Origin: Glandiceps talaboti
Lineage: Eukaryota > Hemichordata > Enteropneusta > Spengelidae
Reading direction: 5' to 3'
DNA: 40,000 bases
NCBI RefSeq assembly: GCF_964340395.1
Contig: NC_135563.1
Location: 20,082,151 to 20,122,150 of the forward strand
The notes beneath the pieces are model-generated. The model was not told the DNA's origin. It did not search any database and saw nothing but the letters and a program-made list of their open reading frames with translations. Of the stretch, positions 18,043-29,205 are shown one piece after another. The number at the start of each line of letters is the position of its first letter. Position 1 is the first letter of the stretch. The translations under genes were made by a program, and so were the position numbers.

Positions 18043-18110
<68 letters not shown>
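17684..18110. repeat. Compound (TGTA)n/(ACGT)n/(GT)n microsatellite
   Basis: A 427-bp compound tract: ACGT units, a long TATG run (17712-17845), mixed TG/TATG/GGATGT, ACGT units again, then about 60 bp of GT. The motif order is roughly symmetrical (ACGT, TATG, GT). Cys/Val/Tyr and His/Thr frames on both strands are artefacts. Confidence 0.98.
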
Positions 18111-19046
18111 CAAAAGAACTGGATGACGCAAATGATTTATAGATCATTAAATTGTCCGTTATGATATATCTTACATGGTAAAAACATATTTTTAATAATT
18201 TGCTTTGGAAACGCCAAAATCCGACACCTTGTCAATCGTTTTGTATATAATTAAAGGTAGACATACTCTGGGAACAAAATCTACACATTTAACACAAGCA
18301 CTTTAAATCTGCTAGGTACGCATCTGTTCAATCATAGACAGTGGTCTCCCCTCCACTGTCTATGGTTCAATTCAGTAACGTAGTGAATAATAATTAAACA
18401 AAAGTATTTAAAAAGAAAACTACTGGGGGCGTTTTAACGGAATGTGCATTGATTCTTCATGAGTAACTTGTACTGTACTCATCACGGCTGGAACCTTGAA
18501 TACAGAAATCTCTGACAGATGGTATGCACCTAGAATGCTTCTCGATGTTTTTTTCAAACGTTTTATTTACTACTTTGAAAGAGATTCGAATATTGAAACA
18601 TGTAAAATACTGCAGATGTCCTCTAAGAGGTTAATTAGATGTCCGCGGACAATGGGGAAACTGATAAACACTATTTTAGTTACCAAGAACGAGATGCTTC
18701 ATCATGAAAAAGTCAATTTCATTCGGATTTTCATCAAAGAATTTTTGTGCACGATCGATTGGCCCCGTTGACATCCATCTCGTTTCGATATCGGTGTAGG
18801 TCAAAAAGCTCTCTCTCTTGACATTATCTGTGATTTTATCTGATGTAGACTGACTTTATGAATCACTCATGTCAAGTAGTCAAATTGGATGCAATGTAAT
18901 CAAGGAGAATAGTTTGGTGTATCCTGTCAAGATGCCACTTGATCATAAAAACGAACAATAAATGACAGTCGGTGTAAATCATTAATGTTAGACTCCATAC
19001 CACTTGTCAGTTACAGAAGATATAGTCTGCTGAACCGATCAGACGT
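18111..19046. other. No gene recognised apart from a hairpin
   Basis: A 91-codon plus-strand frame at 18496-18771 has no motif I recognise. It is rich in basic and aromatic residues, as AT-rich random frames are. Confidence 0.5.
18333..18364. other. Perfect 12-bp inverted repeat (hairpin)
   Basis: CATAGACAGTGG, an 8-nt loop (TCTCCCCT), then CCACTGTCTATG. All 12 pairs match. No T-run follows, so it is not an obvious terminator. It may be the end of a degenerate small element. Confidence 0.6.
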
Positions 19047-19047
19047 G

Positions 19048-19079
<32 letters not shown>

Positions 19080-19151
19080 TGTATGTATGTATGTATGTAT
19101 GTATGTATGTATGTATGTATGTATGTATACATCTCGCTCTCTCTCTTGCTC

Positions 19152-19183
<32 letters not shown>

Positions 19184-19190
19184 AGAACTC

Positions 19191-19235
<45 letters not shown>

Positions 19236-19256
19236 CGCTCTCTCTCTCTCTCTCTC
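19047..19256. repeat. (TATG)n followed by (CT)n microsatellite
   Basis: TATG units to about 19130, then an interrupted CT tract to 19256. Confidence 0.98.
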
Positions 19257-20281
19257 ATCATTTTTGCGTGGGCATGTACGTATAGTTCGTGGTTAGTATT
19301 ATGATACACACGTTGTGTATATACATTGTATCTATGTTTCTGTGTGTACGGTGTATGTGCGTCTTTCAACTTAGTTTCGGACATAGTCTTGTTTTCCTCA
19401 TTTAACTTAATTTTGAATTGTCTTATGTGGTAGACATAATAATATTTCTCTAAAGTTAACATTTTTGTCACATTTCATACATTCCATACCCGACTCTCTC
19501 CCGAATTTCGATTTGAGAGATCTTAAAGTAATACATCTTAGCAAATAATCATTTAGAGGAAGGTTTTCAATTTATATGTACGGTCAATATTTCAGGGAAT
19601 TATTGCAATTACTTTATCTTTCTTAATTCCATGATTTTTACATATCAACACAGTCCCATGCAATTTTCTAAAACCATGCCTGTAATTGTAATCGGATAAA
19701 TGAAAGCTACTCAATATCTGAATGTTCTCAAAGGAAGGTAACACTGTCTTAGTGTTCCACTTTTTTTGTCAACCTGATGAATAGGAAATTAGCTGATGAG
19801 AAAAACTACAATGGACACATTGTTGGTATCATGTCGCTGCAATCATTAATCAGTCGAGTTCCATATCTTTCATTTTAATCTAATATCGATGTTCTGTCAA
19901 TCATTCTTATCCTGTGGGATATCTTTCCTCGTCTACAAATGAAAGATATCATTCTATTCAATGTCCATCTAATTGTAATCGAAATCACAATGGGAATATT
20001 AAATACATGCTATACTTGCACTTATCTCCTGTACATCACGTGTCTTATTGCAGTTGCTATCATTGATCATACCATAGAGAGGGAACAAATTCTTGTATGT
20101 GATGATACAAATTTTAATGGTTGATGTCTAGGCTTTACACCTAGAACTCAGACTAGCGTGAGTCTGGAATAAGAAGTAAGTCAGTTCAAGCTGTAAGTAC
20201 AATTATGAGTACTTGAAATATTGCTAAGCCAAATAAAAAGGTGCTAAAGAAACTATGGGTAAATTTTGAACTTTAAACAAA

Positions 20282-20376
20282 CAACCAACCAATCAACCAA
20301 CCAACCAACCAACCAACCAACCAACCAACCAACCAACCAACCAACCAACCAACCAACCAACCAACCAACCAACCAA
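20282..20376. repeat. (CCAA)n microsatellite
   Basis: About 95 bp of nearly perfect CCAA with one early interruption (AATC). Confidence 0.98.
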
Positions 20377-22995
20377 ACATGCGAACTATCACTATTTCAG
20401 GACATTTCAAGGTAAAGGTGCAAAACTGTTTCTGTTCTTGGTTCTGTCACTCCTCAGACGACTGGTCTGAGGTCACACGACTGATGTAAGGCATATTATA
20501 CAACATGGCAAAAAAAAACCCGAATACACGAATCAGTTTTTTAATTAGATGTCATTTATTGCATTTTACTCTTGGAACTTTCATGGCATAAGTAAGATTT
20601 TATTTCTATGTCACTATTGGTTGTCTTTCATTTCTGTATGGGAACCAATCTGTTCAAAGTATCCAAAGAAATATGGCCTTGGACTCATAATTCATCAATT
20701 AGAATTTAAAGCAACCCGCCAACGACCCATCACTGCGGCATATCAGCATTGAAATCATATATGCCCGCACATTAATACAAAATCACATGTACATCAGTAG
20801 TTTGTGCCACGGCGATAGGGACATTGACTCTGGGAGTGGCTCGCAGACAGCCTGAGACGATCCCACTGGTATCCAATTATATAATGATTACACCCCCAAC
20901 CCCTCGTCCCTATAGTACACAACTAAAGATGGATTCGAATTTTGCAGTGGGCATTTAGTGCTGGATAACGGAGGCGTCACTGGGGATTCCTTCTTACGCA
21001 AATACATACCGACAGTGAGGTATGGACTGGAAGTTCTGAACAGATGGTTTGTGTCACAGTAAATCTTACACTGGGAGAAACTTTTATTTTAGAGTGCCAC
21101 TACGTATATATTTTATGTACAGACATTCATATTTTTATCACAATGTACCCCTTCTGGTATCCATTTTTGAACTTTGGTTTGGAAATACAGAAGAATTTAG
21201 AAATTATATGCGGAGAAAATCGTACAATGTTAATGACAAGGGGCATGTCCGCCGAATACATGATGCATGTTAACGTTTTAGAGCATGCACTACAATATAC
21301 AATCGCTAGATTTTCTTCCACTGAGTAACTATATTATATTACAGTGTGTGTCAGTAATACTGGCAAAACAGAGTACATAGATACCGCTGATTAAAGTGAC
21401 ATGACTAAAATGATAGAGCACTGAAGAAAGAAAGAGTAATAGAAAGAAAGTAATAATGTATGGGCCAAAAGAGGGCGCTCGTCTCGTCCTCATGCAGTCT
21501 CGCGATATAATTAAAAAAAATCCAAATGTATATTCGTTGCTTTTAGGTTTTCGTAAACCAGTTATTTTCTGGGCTCTCCTTTTCTAAAATGAGTTGGGGG
21601 GGAGTACCACGGCCTTGTCTAATTTCAACTGAAGCTGTCCGCTTCTTGTTGCGCCGTTTCTACAAGAATTCGATACCTTGCAGTAGAATTGATGCTGTTC
21701 TGTTCGTCCAAAACATTTAATATTAAAGTAACATGGACTTGTATTCTTTTCAGTCATTTTTGTTTTATTATAAAAAGTTGGTTATGATTTACTATTTACT
21801 AAAATATGCCTTAGTATATTCAGTAGTCATTGGCAGAATATTTACTGTCATAGGTTTATTTTACTGCTTTTACGTATGCTTTTGCCATACGTCTTATATT
21901 TTTAGTACTCTAGTAGTCTTGACAACGAAACTATGTAAGCATCAATTGAATCATAAATATTAGTATCTTATTTACCAACAAAACTTTTATGTATTCACGT
22001 CTTTTTTCACAAATCTTTGAAGTTTGTTGTTATTAAACAGAGCGAGTTTGTGGAACGCAAGTCACTGCTTTACACGGTGGGTCATTTGTTCAGCACCGGA
22101 GTCAAACCAAACTCGTGTGTCGCGTGGAAAAAAAAACGTCAGACGATGTCTTTTGATTCGACGCAGCGAATGCATCTTCAGTAAACTCGTACTAGATCTA
22201 GATTAGTTGTAATACATTTATAATGCACTTAGCACTTAATTACGGAAGAAATGTACAATTCCAGTACATTGCATCACTTCATTACTTGGGTGATACTTCC
22301 ATGAGTGTATCTTACAAGATGTGTTTACGTTTATACATCTAGTAATTGGTTGAGCGCAATACAAACCACAGAATAGGAAAACGGCGAGTAAATCAATTGT
22401 GTAGTTTTTAGATACCTTGATACGTCAAAAATTGTGTTGTTGTTGAAATTTTCTGTCAGACTAAGTTTATATGCATGTCATTTAGAACACGTGTGATTTT
22501 ATTACCTTCTTCTAAGCGAAGATTTCTTCTTAAAATAAAATGTCAACCAAAGGTATTTCTGCCTTTGGTACACTTATATTGATTACTGCTTATACAGGCT
22601 GATTAACACATGTGTACCAGTAGCACTAAAGTTGGCATTAAACATATTCAAGGGTATTTGACTTTCCCTACGAGGGCGCTATATTGTCGAGGGAGTTGAC
22701 CTGGGACAAATTGCCGAGGGTAATCTTCTGGGGTGTGGGGGTCCTTACTCTATAAAGCGATGTGAAATATCTGAATGAGAATGTTATCGAATTAAAGCTG
22801 ATATGATACTGTGAAGGTAATTATGACTGTGACAACATAGTTTGCAATTCATTTATGGTAAGCTCGCGACACTACGCATCTGGGCAAAACATTATCATTG
22901 AAATGCAGGACCTTTAATAAAACAAATGTTTCAGGGTTTTAATTTCCTTCGACTTTATTCATATTTAAGACATCGATACAGACTGTAAAAATTAC
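20377..22995. other. No gene recognised
   Basis: Frames such as 21044-21328 and 21733-21963 look like AT-rich chance frames, the latter strongly hydrophobic. AGAGGGCGCT and GAGGGCGCT motifs at about 21470 and 22672 may mark eroded mobile elements. Confidence 0.5.
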
Positions 22996-23225
22996 GATTA
23001 TGAATTGAAATCATCACCAACTTGTACACACTTGTGTTTCTTTTTTTAACCAACCAACCCACCCATCATTTCTGTTTGTCTCATTATGAATTGAAATCAT
23101 CACCAACATGTACGCACTTGTGTTTCTTTTTTTAACCAACCCACCCATCATTTCTGTGAATAATTGCAGGCATCACCAACACGTATGCATTTCTTTTGAT
23201 CTTTTTTAACCCTACAGATCAATAA
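22996..23225. repeat. 86-bp tandem repeat, ~2.5 units
   Basis: ATTATGAATTGAAATCATCA begins at 22997 and again at 23083. Each is followed by a CACTTGTG, TTTCTTTTTTTAACCAACC and CCCACCCATCATTTCTGT block. A third, poorer copy starts near 23160. Confidence 0.85.
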
Positions 23226-23856
23226 TTTATGTGTAGTGACACAGCCAATAATGAGATATTATTGACCAATAATATTTTCAATTAATCATCATTGTTGTAG
23301 TTCTATAGTGAGTGTGTAATTCAGCGTCATCCGCCTGAACTCAAATTCCAGCAGTTTATTTCATTCATTACAATTAGATTACAATCAGTACGATCAGTGA
23401 CTAATTTATATTCTCCCCAGGGAGTTGAGGAAGTATAAAGGGCCGTTGTGCCGTTATAGAAGAAATAATCATCAAACGTGTCACTTACTTTGCCGTTGGT
23501 GGCGGTAAACCGAAATAAAAACCCGAAGCAAAATGGTCTTTGTATCAAGGTATCGTGATTAAGTTTTTACTTGTCAACTTTTGACGGTAGACAACAAAAT
23601 TATACTAAATAACAATTTGATATACGGTATGCCTCGGAGGATCCCTACTAAAAATCTAAGAAAACATATAATTTGTTAAATATATTGCTGAATAATGAAC
23701 GTGATCAACTTAGATTATGATCCATCGATTAGTGACAAATTGTATGTTTGCTTCTTTGGTTTAGGTCTAGGTACTCACTATATTAATTGATAGATCGATA
23801 TATCGATTATATATATATTAATGGTTGAAAAATCGGTTATTTCCGATAGTTTGCTG

Positions 23857-23864
23857 GTTGATTA

Positions 23865-23895
<31 letters not shown>

Positions 23896-23943
23896 ATTTG
23901 ATTGATTCATTGATTACTTGATTGATTGCTTGATTGATTAGGT
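23857..23943. repeat. Degenerate (GATT)n tract near the 3' end of copy 1
   Basis: GATT units with TTTG, CTTG and CATT variants, about 80 bp past the stop codon of copy 1 (on the plus side of a minus-strand gene). Confidence 0.9.
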
Positions 23944-24023
23944 GATCGAAGATTTTGATTATTATTTTTCCATTCAGTCTCGGTAGATCGTCATACAATC
24001 ACGTGCAGACTGGGTTTCTCGAC

Positions 24024-24773
24024 TCAAACATCAAAACCGGAATAACCCCCATCATGGTTATGGGTTTCTGTACCTTTCAACGCTGGATAGAAGACACAGA
24101 GTACCACAGAGTCTTCTTCGGCTACCAATATATGTTTGTCATGCTCATTCATGTTGTAGATAGTGCCACTGTCAAGACCAATACGGGTTTGTACCGATTC
24201 CTCACCTTCTTTCCACTTGTACGTAGTTTTCCCACTGATGTAGTAGGCCGATTCCATATGATTCATGTATCCAAGCTTTGAGCTATGCCCACCATAGCAG
24301 AGAGTGTTGTGAAAACTCACTGGGAATCCATCTTTCTTTAATAGTAGACGTCGACTGTATCCATGCCCCCAGTCGATATCTCGTTCGGTACCAATGACAT
24401 CATTCAAGGACCGAGACACAATACGATCATTTGAGGGGTCAGAATCTTCACAGTAGACTATGTACACTCTCATGCGTGTCTCAGCTGATAGTTGAGCAGA
24501 TACACCAGAAGACATTGCTATAAATTGGTCAGGGTTCATCGCATACGTTTGACTATTGCAAGTCTTGATACTTCCAGAACCAGTAATACAATAGTATATG
24601 TGATTCAATTTTGGGTTCTCTGGAGATTTCAAATTCACCATAGTTTTGGCATCTATGGAAATCTCATAAGCTGAGTGACTCATTCCATCACTATCAGCTA
24701 TCAGCTCTTTCCCTTGTAACTCTGTATTAGGGAGAATTGTTATTTCGACATCTTCTGAATGACGGACAATCAT
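24024..24773 (-). CDS. ectC-like: Double-domain ectoine synthase-like protein, copy 1
   Basis: The 249-residue product is two fused EctC-type cupin halves. EctC closes N-gamma-acetyl-L-2,4-diaminobutyrate into the compatible solute ectoine, releasing water, and is a cytosolic iron-dependent enzyme in bacteria. The C-terminal half (about residues 118-249) opens IVSRSLNDVIGTERDI, then YSRRLLLKKDG (139-149), FHNT (154-157), NHMESAYYISG (171-181), IYNMNEHDKH (205-214), LCVFYP (225-230) and GTETHNHDGGY (234-244). By family comparison E174, Y206 and H214 are the iron ligands and C226, E236 and H238 lie in the conserved C-terminal signature. The N-terminal half (1 to about 117) starts MIVRHSEDV, as bacterial EctC does, but lacks the ligands. 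No signal peptide is seen. The start chosen is the ATG giving MIVR. An in-frame ATG lies upstream at 24839, but a 3' splice site (AG at 24818-24817) separates the two. Of the three copies, this one is closest to bacterial EctC at the FHNT motif. EctC family membership is secure; ectoine-making activity is inferred. Confidence 0.86.
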   Translation of the reverse strand: MIVRHSEDVEITILPNTELQGKELIADSDGMSHSAYEISIDAKTMVNLKSPENPKLNHIYYCITGSGSIKTCNSQTYAMNPDQFIAMSSGVSAQLSAETRMRVYIVYCEDSDPSNDRIVSRSLNDVIGTERDIDWGHGYSRRLLLKKDGFPVSFHNTLCYGGHSSKLGYMNHMESAYYISGKTTYKWKEGEESVQTRIGLDSGTIYNMNEHDKHILVAEEDSVVLCVFYPALKGTETHNHDGGYSGFDV

Positions 24774-24816
24774 GGTTAGGTCTTCTTTAGTGTAGTCGAC
24801 AGGAACACCGTCGGAA

Positions 24817-24834
24817 CTAAAGTGACAAATAAAG
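24817..24834 (-). promoter_or_regulatory. Predicted 3' splice site before copy 1 start
   Basis: The minus strand reads CTTTATTTGTCACTTTAG, so an exon would start at 24816, 43 nt before the MIVRH ATG. The 43 nt are open in frame (they could encode SDGVPVDYTKEDLT), so this stretch could be leader or coding. Its distance from the ATG resembles the stronger site of copy 3. Confidence 0.4.
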
Positions 24835-25350
24835 AACATGCCATGAAGAAAAATATGATACCATGAATGTTTAGGAAAGAATTTATTAGTTTCAAAACTT
24901 TCCCAGGTATAGTTAAAATTTATGATTATAAAAAAGTATGATATAACTCCTCCTTGAGTGATTGATGTGTTTTGTAAACAATCATATTGATAAGCTACTG
25001 AAAGTCATCATCTGCAACATTATGCCACTTTAATAATTTCCTGATATTGTAACAAGCTTTACATGAGATAAAATCGATCGGTGGATTTTAGATTGCTTCA
25101 CTTTGCTCGCCAATAAAATGCAGATCTTTGTCCCTGAAATAGTCACCACTTAAGCTCTCGCCTTTGAGCGACGTATATATTCTGTGTGAATGGAGATATG
25201 ATAATTTACCCGATCACCGAGGCCACAGAATGTGTAGTGAAAACGGCCTTAAGTTTATATAATCATGAATGCCAAGCTTTCAAAGACATGGTTGTGTTTA
25301 TTGTCTGGGTTCTAGAGAATTCAGTTTAGAATTAGCTGTATCATTTGTGT

Positions 25351-26715
25351 GGGGGGGATACCCCTCCTAGATCACTATTCACTAGGAAGTAAAAGCTCTA
25401 ATTCACTATTTACCAGAATCTCAAAATATCAAATCACGTTCACTATTTACCAGTAAATCTTGTGTAACTTCACCAATATCAAACATACAATTTTGTCAGT
25501 GTATGGGTTGGAATGTAGACCAGATACGTGCACACATATGAGTTAACATTAGTTTGGGACCGATCAGTTTCTCTGGCCATGGGAGGGGTATCTGATTTTT
25601 CAATCGAGCCCTCGAAAAGTCACTGACTCCGCCTGTAAAACTGAAAGCAGGCTGACCCCATCACGTATTCCCTAAATATGATGACCCCCTCCCCGATATC
25701 GTGACTAGGAGTGGACTGCTTTATAAGACAGCACCATCATGTAATTAGCGACACAATAGGGTTGAAATTTTCAAAGCAATGTTCAATAGCATCTTGACAG
25801 TAATAGGTGGGGGGGGGGGCTCGAGATGGGAATATGCACACCTCTCATATGCCATGGGCCCTAGGAGTCACTCCCTAGAAGCTGAGGAGGTTAGGCTATT
25901 CAGACCTTTTGGGGCAGTAATTACCACAATTTCCAATCTTTACAAGACAACATCAACATGTAGTTAGCAACTACATTGGGCTGAAATATTAAAAAGAACG
26001 TTTAATAGCATGTTGACAGTAAAATATCGGGGGGGGGGGGGAAGAGCTTGGGATAGGGAGATTTCCACTTCTCATTGTTGGTGGGATGATAAGAGCTCTG
26101 GAGGTTGTCTTACGCTTAAAACCAAATTTTAAAGCTCATTCGGACCCTTTCAGACAATAATTCCCAAGCTTTACAGGACAGCTCCATTTCAAAACCTATT
26201 CTCTATATATGGTTGAATTGAAATGTAGTTTTACACTAAAGTTAAACGCCATCATTACAGTAAAGATCAGTGTACCATCTCCCCCCTCATACACAACTTG
26301 GTGTCTTACGTCATTTTGTTAACTGATACCTGGTTGGACGATATATATGTGATTTCTCAAGGCCATTCGTGCGCACCAATAGAAAATTCCGTATTTAAAG
26401 GTTGAAGTAGATCAGAGGCAGTAAACATCAGAGCACACATGTCATTCAAAGTGAACTGGGTCAGAAGTCGCTACTAGCGACTAATCGAGGTTAAATTCAC
26501 AATTTTCATTCATCTAAATTTATGTCATTGACGATTCACGGGCTTAAATTAATATAAGCATTCACCATTCACGTTCGAAAATAATGATCATTCACCAATA
26601 ACGCAATATTCACCAATTCACCATTCACGCATTTAAAGAAGATGCGTTCACCATTCACACATTAAAATATAAACGATTCACCATTCCAGCATAAGGTATA
26701 TACCCTCCCTCCCCC
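25351..26715. mobile_element. Putative element bounded by GGTATATACC, unit 1 copy
   Basis: This segment corresponds to 31341-32726 in unit 2. In unit 2 both edges carry the palindrome GGTATATACC (31353-31362 and 32702-32711), with a G-run outside on the left and a C-rich run outside on the right. The unit-1 left edge is eroded to GGGATACCCC, while its right edge is intact at 26695-26704. Both subterminal zones carry many copies of TTCACCATTCAC-type motifs. I see no transposase frame and cannot assign a family. Confidence 0.35.
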
Positions 26716-27768
26716 TAACATTTGTGGCTGAGTGTTTGGAGGTACGTAATATGAGTGACCCGGTTGCTAATACACAATAAGGAGAGAGCAATTCCTACAT
26801 AGATCTAATTTACTATAGTAAACAAATTCACATCTGAAGATAATATATCCTGAATTAGGACGTATATATAACGCATTTACTGTATTTAACATCACAAAGG
26901 TGTATGATAATGATAAGCGGACGACATGCCCACACATTCAATCTTTGCACCTTATGGTGATGGTAGATTACACTACACCTATAAACTGTCATCATCTATA
27001 GTAATACAACTTCTTATAAACTACTAAATACGTCACTATATAGAAACATAGCAAGGCAATACGTGGTAAAGGGGCAAAGAAGGAGCATGACCAACCTTAC
27101 TTCACCGTCTGCCTGCTGCAAAATAGGGGAGTGCTATACTCTTTGAACTGTGCAGCTGACACGTGATCACCCTTTGAAGCACAATCCGAAGGCCGCAACA
27201 ATAGAAATGTCTGCCAGGCCTTGACCCTTGGTTTCTTGCATGGTATAGTTAGGTAACGAACAGTCTGGATTCGGGGGGGGGGGATAAGGAGAAAATGGGG
27301 AGGGAGCAGAGCACGAAAGTAATGGGGTGCAAAAGGGGGAGGGGCTTGAAAATTCTGACGGTAAGGGGGGGGGGCACGTAATATTTTGCTCATGATTTGA
27401 ACCAACAAACCCCAGGAGCAGTCGTCTACCAAGTACATTTGTAAAAGTTCTTGCGGCTTCATCGGACACCCCTCCCACACCCTCTCTCTAGCGATCATGG
27501 TGATGCTGTTTCTCCCTCAAATCAAGATTGAAATGGAAATTCATGCTGGCTAAGTATCTCAAAGTATAGATAAAAAACAAATGTGAAATCTCTCCTTGCA
27601 AAGCCCACATCTATTTGTAAAGAAACCTCTTAATATGTATTGAAGCCGAAATCGATTGCCACTGTTATTTTAACCTGTAGTGTACCATACAATTGTACAT
27701 TTTCAAGACAAGGGACCGGGAGGGAGTGTTCCCATCTAATTGCATATATACAAAAATATATAGCCGAG

Positions 27769-27786
27769 GAGGGGGGGGGGGGGTTA
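27769..27786. repeat. G-run with ACGAAAG (G-rich repeat motif)
   Basis: A long poly-G followed by TTACGAAAG. The same association of a G-rich run with ACGAAAG appears near 27302-27319, 33313-33330 and 39714-39733, suggesting a dispersed G-rich repeat family. Confidence 0.4.
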
Positions 27787-28929
27787 CGAAAGTCCTTCGG
27801 TTCAATTCGGGGGTGGTGGATTAATTATTTTGAGATCGCCGCGAATGGACTGCGAAACTTTCTTCCCTGCCCCCCCCCCCTGTAAATTCGGCTCGTTCCC
27901 TTACTGCACATTATACTTGGACGGTTTCTGTCACTGTACATTTAAGTTATAACAAGTACACATGTGTAAATATCCATATCATTCGAGTAAGGACAGATGT
28001 CAGAAATTTGCAGGGTTCAGAAAACCATGAATCTATAATGAGATATATGCTAAAACTGAACGAGGAGTCGTCGCAACGTTATTTTGTTGTACTTGATTGT
28101 TTACATCTGTAATCGGTGATTCATTCATAAAACAGAGAAATGAATGTTAACCTTTCTTTATTTCTACACTTTTTTTGTTTTGTTTTGCTGTCAGTTTAGT
28201 TCACACACTAGTAAGATCGGTACAAATAGATAATGTAGCTCGACCCCTCCCCCTGGGAAATCCTCGGTCTGATCAAATCCACAGAGGGAGTATGGCCTAC
28301 GTACCATGCCTTTCACAGACAGTTCAGCGCCGGATTAAAGATTAGTATAGTGGCCTTTCTCGGAAAAACTATTTGCACCCCTCTGACCCTGGGTGTTAAT
28401 GTATAAACTCAGGACATCACATACTATGAGTTGTAAGTAATATTGATGAACGGACTGTGTCAGGACACTGCGACTGCTAATTACAGGAAATTAATGTCCA
28501 GGGGTAAGGGCAAAATAATACAATTCCAAGACCAAGTGTATTGAAGTGTCACGGAAATTCACCTTCTCTCGATCAAATTTGAAACTATTTCATCAAAAGA
28601 TACTTTAAGATAGTTACAAATTACAACAAGTTTTCGTCAAAAGACATTGTCCTCAACGTTCTTACTCAGTAATTCATAATCTGAACTATATAATGACATG
28701 GCCGCCATTTGGTGAACTATCGTGGAGATCACAAAATAAAGTGATGTGGATATTGGACTTCACTATCTCACAGTTGTGTCAGATTTGACTGAAACCGGTC
28801 CATGCATGTAAGAGGTGTACATAAACATTCAAGTTGACCAATGTTGGTCATTTGAACGTGAACATAGAGGCTAAAGCTTTTTAGGTAACTAGTTGAGAAG
28901 TAACTTGTTTTGATGTCCTGCTAGATGAT

Positions 28930-29150
28930 TGATTGAGGTGATTGATTGATTGATTAAATGTTTGACTGACTGACTGACTGACTGACTGACTGACTGATTG
29001 ACTGACTGACTGACTGACTGACTGACTGACTGACTGGCTGACTGACTGACTGACTGACTGTTTGATTAAATGGTTGATAGCTCGATATAATGATTGATTG
29101 ATATAATGCATGATTAAATGAATGATTGGTTGGTTGGTTGGTTGGTTGCA
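28930..29150. repeat. (GATT)n/(GACT)n/(GGTT)n compound tract 3' of copy 2
   Basis: GATT units, about 97 bp of GACT (28964-29060) with two single-base variants, then GATT and GGTT units. It ends about 55 bp past the stop of copy 2. The short Ser/Gln/Val frames are artefacts. Confidence 0.97.
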
Positions 29151-29205
29151 TGATTAACTGAAGAATTCCTATGCTTCACACCAATATCTCAATACGTCGT
29201 GCACT

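Larger units (their letters stand above)
24774..29205. repeat. Tandem segmental duplication, spacer unit 1
   Basis: This spacer between genes 1 and 2 is collinear with the spacer at 29956-34023. Matching blocks are 24774-25331 with 29956-30508, 25355-27364 with 31345-33370, and about 28325-28915 with 33370-33925. Two big differences exist: about 820 bp at 30510-31325 are absent here, and about 960 bp at 27365-28325 are present only here. A TATA-like ATATATAC on the minus strand near 25175 could belong to a promoter for gene 1, but copy 2 has TTTATAC there and the call is weak. Confidence 0.9.

Noticed and set aside
17487-18164. Long Cys/Val/Tyr and His/Thr frames
   Set aside because: Translations of a TGTA/GT microsatellite, open in several frames at once.
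23327-23548. 73-codon minus-strand frame with aromatic-rich sequence (YFFYNGTTALYTSSTPWGEY)
   Set aside because: Its composition is somewhat protein-like, and a GTAAGT donor-like site occurs inside, but no acceptor, domain or neighbour supports an exon.
24024-24281. Plus-strand frames antisense to the three EctC-like genes (also 29236-29433, 34054-34281)
   Set aside because: Shadows of the minus-strand genes; they repeat in each copy because the genes do.
27097-27498. Pro-rich minus-strand frames of 133 and 103 codons
   Set aside because: The prolines come from poly-G runs read in reverse; the homologous stretch in unit 2 does not keep the frame.
28881-29151. Apparent CRISPR-like regular repeat
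   Set aside because: It is a simple GACT/GATT microsatellite with no spacers.
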